A DNA stretch of 64,000 nucleotides, from assembly GCF_026012395.1 (NCBI RefSeq), contig NZ_BRZA01000004.1:1-64000 (forward strand). The letters run 5' to 3'. Positions 37,249 through 44,231 of this stretch are shown here, one piece after another. The first letter of the stretch is position 1. Every line of letters begins with the position of its first letter. The notes under the pieces were generated by a model that was not told the DNA's origin, made no database searches, and saw only the letters and a program-made list of their open reading frames with translations. Position numbers and translations under genes: made by a program. This stretch comes from Lysinibacillus piscis. Lineage in GTDB: Bacteria > Bacillota > Bacilli > Bacillales_A > Planococcaceae.

Positions 37249-38108
37249 AGCCATAACCTCTCAAACGTCCGTTTAATTTTTGCCTCTAATAAGCGTAAAT
37301 TAAATGGCTTGGTAATAAATTCATCAGCTCCACCATCATAAGCATTGATTGCAACACTTTCTGAATTGCGTTCCGACATCATATAAATAATAAATTTATT
37401 CCCATTTGGCATTGCTCGCAAAAGATGCAATATTTCAAATCCATTTTTCCGTGGTAAAATATCATTTGTAATAATCAAATGAATATGTGCAGACTTATAA
37501 TTATTCGATTGGAAAAAGCTATAGCCATCTTCATATGTTGATACTTCCAAAGAAAAATGTGGAATGACTAACTGACTAATGGCTACTTCAAGCACCTGCC
37601 TAAATATTTGATTTTGTTCAATGACACTTACCTTCACATGTTCAGTTGGTGGCTGTTGATAGTCTATGATTTCCTCTACAGCCCACTTCTTCTGCCCTAT
37701 CTTTGTCAATAGCTGTTTGTTTTGCGTTATTAATGTGTCAAAACTTACATCATTATTACGGATTTCAGTAATTGTCGCATTAACCAATAAATTACTATGC
37801 TCTTCCTCCAAAATATTGAAAATACGCTCCAAAAAAGCTCGAGCTTCTACAACACTGCTCTGTAAAAAAAATATTCCCCAATGCTTACCGTCTACTAATT
37901 GAAATAATAAATCTGTTTTCCTTAATTTCGATTTCAAAAACATGGACATTTCTTCAGGAACAGCATGATTTTGCACATCATTTGCGAACGTTAAGAATAC
38001 TACTGTCATCGTTAAATGGGAGCGAATTACACTTTCACGCAATATATTAAAATAACGCTTCACCTCATGCTCCTGCATTACATCTTGCGACATCATTGGC
38101 ATATCCAT
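37245..38108 (-). CDS. Degenerate GGDEF plus pseudo-receiver protein, candidate c-di-GMP sensor
   Basis: Numbering follows the longer frame (start 38156); the chosen ATG 38108 is residue 17 and has GAGGGGAG eight bases upstream. Residues about 30-165 have a GGDEF-like fold (TMTVVFLTFAND, ARAFLERIFNIL). The inhibitory-site motif RKTD (79-82) lies exactly five residues before the GGDEF position, which reads VDGKH, so cyclase activity should be lost while c-di-GMP binding could persist. Residues 174-303 are a receiver fold (KVSVIE, GFEILHLLRAMP, ITKPFN with Lys283), but the phospho-acceptor position is Asn231 (TNDILPRKNG) and the acidic pair is EQ (180-181). It is therefore probably a pseudo-receiver. 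It is first gene of the operon. Confidence 0.85.
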   Translation of the reverse strand: MDMPMMSQDVMQEHEVKRYFNILRESVIRSHLTMTVVFLTFANDVQNHAVPEEMSMFLKSKLRKTDLLFQLVDGKHWGIFFLQSSVVEARAFLERIFNILEEEHSNLLVNATITEIRNNDVSFDTLITQNKQLLTKIGQKKWAVEEIIDYQQPPTEHVKVSVIEQNQIFRQVLEVAISQLVIPHFSLEVSTYEDGYSFFQSNNYKSAHIHLIITNDILPRKNGFEILHLLRAMPNGNKFIIYMMSERNSESVAINAYDGGADEFITKPFNLRLLEAKIKRTFERLWL

Positions 38109-38217
38109 CTCTAATTCTCCCCTCTTATATAAACGTCCATCTAGATTAGAATTCAAATTATACTATTGTTCCTTTCTACATAAATGCTAATATTTAACTA
38201 TTCTTTACAATAGATAT

Positions 38218-38223
38218 ATTATA
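38218..38223 (-). promoter_or_regulatory. Candidate extended -10 promoter for the polysaccharide operon
   Basis: TATAAT (38223-38218, minus strand) is preceded by TGG, giving an extended -10 (TGnTATAAT). TTGAAA lies 14 nt upstream, too close for a normal -35. It sits about 110 nt upstream of the sensor gene's ATG. Confidence 0.45.
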
Positions 38224-38715
38224 CCAATAAAAAGCGGTTTCAATTCATTATAATAGTTACATATTACCATTTTACATTTATAATTTCAATATACTTCAAT
38301 CATAAATAGTTCATTTAACCTATTATCATATCACTCATACAAATTCCAATATCTAAGCCAAATCAATCATAAAATAGTCTGTATTTATAACATCGCTCAT
38401 TAGTTTCGAATATTTTGAATTCTATAGTGTTCCAGCTCATCAAATAAATAACCGATAGACTCAAATAGAAATACCCGTACAGGATGAATTAATGTTTAAT
38501 CCACAATCTTCATTCACCAATAAATAACAGGAAAATCACTTAGTCACCTTTATTTGATATTGTATAGAATGATTAATGCTACGCAGAGCCACACATAAAG
38601 TATCATCATCGTTTATTGTTTTAATACTATTAGATTAACCGTTATCTTTTATATTAAATAGTATATAATGAAAAGAAATCAATCGTATTTTGCGATTAAT
38701 CGAGGTGAATAAATT
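38224..38715. other. AT-rich intergenic region between the polysaccharide operon and the GltC-like gene
   Basis: About 490 nt with no credible gene. The length is unusual for this compact window, so it may hold operator sites for both divergent units. Near the right end TATATTAAATAGTATATAATG (split in the text at 38649-38669) holds -10-like sequences for the regulator gene, and GAGGTG provides its ribosome binding site. Confidence 0.5.
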
Positions 38716-39618
38716 ATGGAACTACGTCAGTTACGTTATTTTGTAGAAGTTGCAGAACGAGAACATATATCAGAAGCGGCGGAACATCTGCATGTTGCTC
38801 AATCTGCTATTAGTCGTCAAATTGCTAATTTAGAGGATGAATTAGGTACGCCACTTTTTGAACGTGTTGGACGCAATGTCAAATTAACACCCATCGGTAG
38901 AATTTTTCTAGAGCATACCATTACTGCTTTAAAAGCTATTGATTTTGCAGCAAAACAAGTAGAAGAGTATTTAGACCCTGCAAAAGGAACGATTAAAATT
39001 GGCTTTCCAACCAGCCTAGCTAGCTATGTTTTGCCCACTGTCATTTCAGCTTTTAAACAGGACTACCCCGATTTGCAATTTCAGCTTCGACAAGGTTCCT
39101 ATCGCTTTTTAATTGATGCTGTTAAAAATCGGGAATTAAACTTAGCCTTTTTAGGTCCTTTACCTCCAAAAGATGAAGCGATTCAATCAACCGTGTTGTT
39201 TACCGAAAGCATTGCAGCACTGTTACCAGCCAATCATCCATTAGCTAAAAAGGAAAGCATTCAACTTGGGGATTTACGCCATGAGATGTTTGTGTTATTT
39301 CCAGAAGGCTATATTTTACATAAAGTCGCAATGGATGCTTGCCGTGCTGCTGGTTTTTTACCAAATGTCATTTCAGAAGGAGAGGATTTAGACGCACTAA
39401 AAGGCTTAGTAGCTGCTGGCATTGGTGTGAGCTTACTCCCTGAAAGCTCATTGTACGATTCCAGTGCCCGCTTTACAGTGAAAATACCGATTACTTCACC
39501 AACGATTCCACGAACAGTTGGCATCATCTCGCCTATTAATCGTGATATTGCACCTTCTGAACAAGTCTTTTTGGACTTTGTCACTCACTTCTTCTCACGT
39601 CTCTCTCAATTCCAATAA
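38716..39618 (+). CDS. gltC: LysR-family regulator, GltC-like
   Basis: The 300-residue protein has an N-terminal winged HTH (ELRQLRYFVEVAEREHISEA, HVAQSAISRQIANLEDELG) and a LysR effector domain (TIKIGFPTSLASYVLPTV onward). Sequence blocks such as GSYRFLIDAVKNRELNLA and GEDLDALKGLVAAGIGVSLLPES are very similar to my memory of B. subtilis GltC, the activator of glutamate synthase genes gltAB. No gltAB is next to it here; instead it converges with metQ. A shared bidirectional terminator separates them. The symbol is homology-based. Confidence 0.85.
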   Translation: MELRQLRYFVEVAEREHISEAAEHLHVAQSAISRQIANLEDELGTPLFERVGRNVKLTPIGRIFLEHTITALKAIDFAAKQVEEYLDPAKGTIKIGFPTSLASYVLPTVISAFKQDYPDLQFQLRQGSYRFLIDAVKNRELNLAFLGPLPPKDEAIQSTVLFTESIAALLPANHPLAKKESIQLGDLRHEMFVLFPEGYILHKVAMDACRAAGFLPNVISEGEDLDALKGLVAAGIGVSLLPESSLYDSSARFTVKIPITSPTIPRTVGIISPINRDIAPSEQVFLDFVTHFFSRLSQFQ

Positions 39619-39649
39619 AAAAATCGCCACTTATCATGGCGATTTTTTA
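39616..39649. terminator. Bidirectional terminator between the GltC-like gene and metQ
   Basis: AAAAAATCGCCA pairs with TGGCGATTTTTT with a short loop; T runs are on both strands. Confidence 0.93.
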
Positions 39650-39654
39650 TTGCA

Positions 39655-40512
39655 TTATTTAACTGGTACAACTGCACCTTTCCACTCTTTAAGAATGAAA
39701 TCTTGAATTTCTGGTGATTTTAATGCTTCGTATAATTTTTGAATTTCTGGCTTTGTTTCATCTCCAGCACGTACTGCTAAAATATTCACATATGGAGATT
39801 CTTTGTCTTCCAATGCAATGGAATCTTCAATTGGATTTAAGCCATTGTCAATCGCAAAGTTTGAGTTAATTAGTACAGCATCACCTTCATCATTATTGTA
39901 CATCTGTACTAACATTTCCGCTGCTGTATTTGCATCAAAGTTAAAGTTTTTCGGATTCTCAATCACATCTTTTAGCTCTGCTTTTGTTTTATCAACGCCA
40001 TCTTTTAACTTAATTAAACCTTTTGCTTCAAGCAATGATAACATACGTCCATGGTCTGCTACTGAATTGGAAAGTAAAATTGTTGCACCTTCTGGCAGTT
40101 CCTCTAATGATTTATACTTTTTAGAGTACACACCGATTGGCTCAATATGGACACCACCAACATTGGCAAATTCATAACCATTATCTGCAATTTGCGTATT
40201 AAAGTAAGGAATATGTTGGAAATAGTTTGCATCAATATCACCATTTGATAAATCTTGGTTTGGCAATACATAATCTTGATATGTTTCAACTTTTAGCTCA
40301 ATGCCTTCTTTTTCTAAAATCGGTTTTACTTTTTCTAAAATCACAGCATGTGGTACATTAGAAGCACCAACTGTTAATGTCACATTTTCTTCCTTACTTT
40401 CTGGCTCTTTTGTTGTTTCTCCTGAATTTGCATCTTCTTTCTTAGCAGTGCCACAAGCAGCTAATGCTAAAACAAGTACTGCTAAAAATAAACCTGTTAA
40501 TAATTTTTTCAT
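39655..40512 (-). CDS. metQ: Methionine ABC transporter substrate-binding lipoprotein MetQ
   Basis: The 285-residue protein has a lipoprotein signal peptide ending LALAAC with Cys20 as the lipidation site. The mature part has the NlpA/MetQ fold (VTLTVGASNVPHAVILE, NYFQHIPYFN, GVHIEPIGVYS). It presents methionine to MetNP at the outer face of the membrane. A Lys/Glu/Ser/Thr linker follows the Cys. It is last in a metN-metP-metQ operon under an S-box riboswitch. Confidence 0.95.
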   Translation of the reverse strand: MKKLLTGLFLAVLVLALAACGTAKKEDANSGETTKEPESKEENVTLTVGASNVPHAVILEKVKPILEKEGIELKVETYQDYVLPNQDLSNGDIDANYFQHIPYFNTQIADNGYEFANVGGVHIEPIGVYSKKYKSLEELPEGATILLSNSVADHGRMLSLLEAKGLIKLKDGVDKTKAELKDVIENPKNFNFDANTAAEMLVQMYNNDEGDAVLINSNFAIDNGLNPIEDSIALEDKESPYVNILAVRAGDETKPEIQKLYEALKSPEIQDFILKEWKGAVVPVK

Positions 40513-40570
40513 ATGAATATACTCCTTCGTATTTTTATTGTATATAGCAACGGTATAAAACCGAAATACC

Positions 40571-41239
40571 CTAACGCTTATCTGTTTTGACTGTAATCAT
40601 ATCGCCAATCCATTGAATGACAAAAACAACTAATAAGATTAAAATAGTCGCCATTAATGTCACATCTTCTCGACTACGCTGGAAGCCATCTAAAAAGGCT
40701 AAATTCCCTAAACCACCTGCTCCAATAATACCTGCCATTGCCGTATAGCCAACAAGCGCAACAGCTGTCACTGTAATACCAGAAATCAGTGCTGGTAGTG
40801 ACTCTGGAATTAACACCTTCCAAATAATCGTCGATGTTTTTGCCCCCATTGAACGAGCCGCTTCAATGACACCTTTATCAATTTCACGCAATGCAATTAA
40901 CACCATACGTGCATAAAATGGCGCTGCTCCAATAATGAGCGCTGGCAATGCTGCATTCGCTCCTCGAATTGTGCCAAGTAAAAATTTCGTAAACGGAATT
41001 AATAAAATAATGAGCACGATAAATGGAATAGAGCGGAAAATATTGACTAGTGAGCCTGTTAAAAAGTTCACGATTTTATTTGCCCATAGCTGATTCGGAC
41101 TTGTTAAAAATAATAAAATACCAATAGCTAAGCCTAAAATAAAGGTAATCACAGTCGAAACGGTCGTCATATACATCGTTTCATATGTGGCTGCCCACAT
41201 TTTTGCCCAATCTACATTTGGAAAAAGACTAGTTAGCAT
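40571..41239 (-). CDS. metP: Methionine ABC transporter permease MetP (MetI)
   Basis: The 222-residue membrane protein has five or so helices and the EAA-type loop IEAARSMGAKTSTIIWKVLIPES, which docks to MetN. The N-terminal VDWAKMWAATYETMYMTTVST matches the MetI/MetP family. It overlaps metN by 11 nt. It is 58 nt upstream of metQ. Confidence 0.95.
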   Translation of the reverse strand: MLTSLFPNVDWAKMWAATYETMYMTTVSTVITFILGLAIGILLFLTSPNQLWANKIVNFLTGSLVNIFRSIPFIVLIILLIPFTKFLLGTIRGANAALPALIIGAAPFYARMVLIALREIDKGVIEAARSMGAKTSTIIWKVLIPESLPALISGITVTAVALVGYTAMAGIIGAGGLGNLAFLDGFQRSREDVTLMATILILLVVFVIQWIGDMITVKTDKR

Positions 41240-42257
41240 GTGTTATCACCTCTGTTTGTACCTCAACTGTATTTAAGTAATTTAATGCCTCAATGACATT
41301 GTTAGCTGAACCATCAATTTGAACAGTTAGTGTACCATATGCACCATTTTTCGTTTGCGAAATATTCCCATGCACAATACTTACCTCTACATCAAATTGT
41401 TTAATTAAGTGTGAAATAATCGGTTGCTCTGTTTTTTCACCTACAAAAATCAATTTCACTAATTGACCTGTTGGATAGCTTGCTTTCAGTTGTGCGACTA
41501 TTTCCTGTGTTTCCTTCGTATCTGTAATTTGTGATACGAATTTTTTCGTAATCGCTGCCTGTGGTGCTTGGAATACTTGTAATACCTCACCACGCTCCAC
41601 AATTTCGCCAGCCTCCATGACAGCTACACGATGACAAATTTTGCGAATGACATGCATTTCATGTGTAATCAACACAATCGTTAAACCTAGTCGTTCATTA
41701 ATGTCGACAAGTAAGTCTAAAATCGCATCCGTTGTTTCAGGATCGAGTGCTGACGTTGCCTCATCACATAAAAGCACTTCTGGGTTATTAGCAAGGGCGC
41801 GCGCAATACCAACACGCTGTTTTTGTCCTCCCGATAATTGCGATGGATAGGCTTGTTCACGTCCATTTAAACCAACAAGGTCAATCAATTCTTTGACACG
41901 TGCTTGTCTTTTTGCTTTTGATACACCTGCAATTTCAAGTGGAAAAGCAATATTTTCAGCAACGGTTCTAGACCAGAGTAAGTTAAAATGTTGAAAAATC
42001 ATACTCACTTTTTGACGAGCATCTCTTAGCTTTTGCCCTTTAATCGATGAAAATTCCTGATTATTGACGGTTACGGTTCCAGATGTCGGCTTTTCCAAAC
42101 CGTTTAATAAACGAATCATTGTACTTTTCCCTGCTCCACTGTAACCAATAATGCCGAAAATTTCACCTTTGTTAATGCTAAGGCTAACATCCTTCACAGC
42201 TGTCAATTCGCCATCTGCGGTCTTATATTTCTTTGTAATATTTTGAAGTTGTATCAT
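41229..42257 (-). CDS. metN: Methionine ABC transporter ATPase MetN
   Basis: The 342-residue ATPase has Walker A GYSGAGKSTMIRLL (about 37-50), the signature LSGGQKQRVGIARAL (about 141-155) and Walker B VLLCDEATSALDP. The C-terminal NIL/ACT-like domain (about 260-342) binds methionine and gives feedback inhibition. ATG 42257 is preferred; AAAGGAG lies ten bases upstream, and GTG 42260 is an alternative. An S-box (SAM-I) riboswitch lies just upstream. Confidence 0.96.
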   Translation of the reverse strand: MIQLQNITKKYKTADGELTAVKDVSLSINKGEIFGIIGYSGAGKSTMIRLLNGLEKPTSGTVTVNNQEFSSIKGQKLRDARQKVSMIFQHFNLLWSRTVAENIAFPLEIAGVSKAKRQARVKELIDLVGLNGREQAYPSQLSGGQKQRVGIARALANNPEVLLCDEATSALDPETTDAILDLLVDINERLGLTIVLITHEMHVIRKICHRVAVMEAGEIVERGEVLQVFQAPQAAITKKFVSQITDTKETQEIVAQLKASYPTGQLVKLIFVGEKTEQPIISHLIKQFDVEVSIVHGNISQTKNGAYGTLTVQIDGSANNVIEALNYLNTVEVQTEVITHAN

Positions 42258-42285
42258 CACAGCGAATCTCCTTTAATCAAAATAT

Positions 42286-42454
42286 AAAAAACCCCTTCAC
42301 TCATTAGACAAGTAGAGGGGGTTTTTCGTACGCTATACGATTAACCGTTCTCTCATCTTCCAAAGATACTATCTTTGCGTGATTTGGCACCTTTTCACAT
42401 CGTGATGGTTGCCGGGCTTCATCGGGCACTTCCCTCCGCCGCTCTTTATAAGAG
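42286..42454 (-). promoter_or_regulatory. SAM-I (S-box) riboswitch with terminator
   Basis: The minus strand reads the S-box consensus: CTCTTATAAAGAGCGGCGGAG begins the aptamer (P1 5' arm near 42454), then GCCCGATGAAGCCCGGCAACC, GGTGCCAAATC, CGCAAAG and GGAAGATGAGAG closing P1 near 42349. The terminator AACCCCCTCTAC...GAAGGGGTTTTTT follows at 42286-42326, about 30 nt before metN. High SAM stabilises the aptamer and stops transcription. Confidence 0.97.
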
Positions 42455-42507
42455 TTCGATATATGAAATGTTTTAATATAAACGTTACTTTATCACGCAT
42501 CGATCAG

Positions 42508-42819
42508 TCAGTCAATGCTTTTTTGCAACAATTCATACAAAAAAGGTACGGATTGAAACGCATAAATTTTTTCTGTCACAATTCCGCCATGACTAATGAG
42601 CAAACATGGCACACTTTCAATTTGATTGTCATAGGCAACTTGCTCTAAAAAATTAATATTTGCCTGTCCTATTTTTAGCTGCGGTAGTAATTGTTCGACA
42701 ACTGTCAGCATTTTAGATGCTACCGCACATGTTCCACACATCGGTGTGTACAAATAAAAAGCCGCTTTTTCTTCTGAGCCTTTCATCGTTTCCCAATGTT
42801 CCTTTGACCATTCTTTCAT
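42508..42819 (-). CDS. yusE: Thioredoxin-like protein (YusE)
   Basis: The 103-residue protein has a thioredoxin fold with active-site CGTC (TPMCGTCAVASKML, about 27-40) and the cis-Pro segment SVPCLLISHGG. The YusE family is uncharacterised; it is probably a cytosolic disulfide reductase. It follows yusF by 13 nt in the same direction, as in B. subtilis (yusF-yusE near metN). Confidence 0.88.
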   Translation of the reverse strand: MKEWSKEHWETMKGSEEKAAFYLYTPMCGTCAVASKMLTVVEQLLPQLKIGQANINFLEQVAYDNQIESVPCLLISHGGIVTEKIYAFQSVPFLYELLQKSID

Positions 42820-42832
42820 TTTTCATGTAACC

Positions 42833-43174
42833 TCACAAAATATATTCATGATGAATGGAGAAATGTGCACGTAACAAGATTGTTGCGAGTACCTTTCTCG
42901 GTGTCGTTTCTACTTCTTTATATGTGGGCATTGTCCGTAAATGCTCTGCCTCTGGATAATGTCTGTCCATTAATGCTCGCAACTTATCCCCTGATAAATC
43001 TGCATCAAAAAATGTATATAGCTCACAGCCTTCATATGGATCGAGTAGCTCTTCTAATTGGTGAACACCAATTGTACCATTTGTACAAAGTATTGTAACA
43101 TCCTCACTCAAAATAGGTGCAATGCGAAGCTTATCTGAGCGTCCTTCTACAATTAAGCATTTTTTCTCGAACAT
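42833..43174 (-). CDS. yusF: TOPRIM domain protein (YusF)
   Basis: The 113-residue protein consists of one TOPRIM domain: VEGRSDKLRI (catalytic Glu) near the N-terminus and TFFDADLSGDKLRALMD (DxD). The short length and YKEVETTP end match YusF and the RNase M5-like TOPRIM relatives. Activity is not proven. ATG 43174 (MFEKKC) has GGAGGTGG upstream; the upstream in-frame start at 43195 is less likely. Confidence 0.87.
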   Translation of the reverse strand: MFEKKCLIVEGRSDKLRIAPILSEDVTILCTNGTIGVHQLEELLDPYEGCELYTFFDADLSGDKLRALMDRHYPEAEHLRTMPTYKEVETTPRKVLATILLRAHFSIHHEYIL

Positions 43175-43240
43175 CACGCCACCTCCATCAGACATATGCT
43201 TACCAATGAATAGAATCGTTTCTTGATACTAGTATATAAC

Positions 43241-43268
43241 AAAAAACGCCGGTAATTGCCGACGTTTT
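43241..43268 (-). terminator. Terminator of gcvH
   Basis: AAAACGTCGG pairs with CCGGCGTTTTTT on the minus strand across a six-base loop. It lies 17 nt after the gcvH stop at 43285 and separates gcvH from yusF. Confidence 0.85.
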
Positions 43269-43284
43269 CCCATTTTAGCTCGTT

Positions 43285-43665
43285 TTATTCTGAAATTAAT
43301 TGCTCATATTGTTCTGCTGTTAGAAGGTTTTCAACTTCTGAAGCATCCGCAGGCTCAACAACGATCATCCATGCTTTTTCATATGGTGATTCGTTCACAA
43401 ATTCTGGACTATCTTCTAAATCAGCGTTTACTTCAACGACAGTACCTGAAATTGGTGCATATAATTCGGAAACTGTTTTAACAGATTCTACGCTACCAAA
43501 TGGGTCGTCTGTTTTGATTTCATCGCCAACTTGTGGAAGCTCAACGAATACGATATCGCCTAACTCTGACTGTGCGAAATGTGTGATACCGATACGCACT
43601 TTTCCATCTTCTACTTTTACCCACTCATGCTCTTCAGAATAACGTAAATCTTTTGGTGTACTCAT
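43285..43665 (-). CDS. gcvH: Glycine cleavage system H protein / lipoyl carrier
   Basis: The 126-residue protein carries the lipoyl lysine Lys63 in [14 protein letters not shown]. In Firmicutes GcvH also acts as the first lipoyl acceptor from which other complexes are lipoylated, consistent with lipA in this window. ATG 43665 (MSTPKD) has GGAGGGG nine bases upstream. It has its own terminator. No gcvT or gcvP is nearby, as is usual for this locus. Confidence 0.97.
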   Translation of the reverse strand: MSTPKDLRYSEEHEWVKVEDGKVRIGITHFAQSELGDIVFVELPQVGDEIKTDDPFGSVESVKTVSELYAPISGTVVEVNADLEDSPEFVNESPYEKAWMIVVEPADASEVENLLTAEQYEQLISE

Positions 43666-43747
43666 GCCCAAAAACCCCTCCATCAATATGTAATTTCTTC
43701 ATTTTCAGTGTGCCATATTTCGCTTATAAAAACAAGAACAAATGCTG

Positions 43748-44104
43748 TTATTTCCAAGTCTGTTCAAAATCTGTTTCTTTAAAACCTAACGTTACATTTT
43801 TACCATCTGTTACAAGCGGACGTTTGATTAACATACCGTCTGAAGCAAGCAATGTAAGCTGCTCTTCCTCTGTCATCGTTTCTAATTTATCCTTCAAACC
43901 TAACTCGCGATATTTCATACCAGATGTATTAAAAAATTTCTTTAACGGTAAACCGCTCGCTTGCCAAATATTTCGTAATTCATCTTTTGTTGGTGTTTGC
44001 TCCACAATGTGAATATTTTCATAGGCTATACTATGGTCATTCAACCATTTTTGTGCTTTTTTACATGTTGTACATTTAGGATATTGTATGAATTGAATCG
44101 TCAT
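43748..44104 (-). CDS. yusI: ArsC/Spx-family protein (YusI)
   Basis: The 118-residue protein has a thioredoxin-like fold with a CxxC motif (YPKCTTCKKAQKWL, Cys10/Cys13) and the RPLVTDG segment of the ArsC/Spx family. It is not Spx, whose RPI and interaction helix differ; the arsenate-reductase-like YusI matches best. It lies between gcvH and fadE, as in B. subtilis. Its substrate is unknown. Confidence 0.88.
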   Translation of the reverse strand: MTIQFIQYPKCTTCKKAQKWLNDHSIAYENIHIVEQTPTKDELRNIWQASGLPLKKFFNTSGMKYRELGLKDKLETMTEEEQLTLLASDGMLIKRPLVTDGKNVTLGFKETDFEQTWK

Positions 44105-44187
44105 GAAAATGCTCCTCTACTCTTAGTTAGCTGTAGTATACCATCACTTGTCGGTATAGCGTCAATCCATCCTCCCTGCATAGAGAA

Positions 44188-44228
44188 AGGTTGTAGAGAA
44201 AATTTAACCTTTCTCTACAACCTTTTTT
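44188..44228 (-). terminator. Hairpin after fadE
   Basis: AGGTTGTAGAGAAA and TTTCTCTACAACCT form a 14-bp stem. On the minus strand it starts just after the fadE stop, but the following sequence is TTCTCTA rather than a pure T run; on the plus strand TTTTTT follows. Confidence 0.65.
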
Positions 44229-44231
44229 CTA

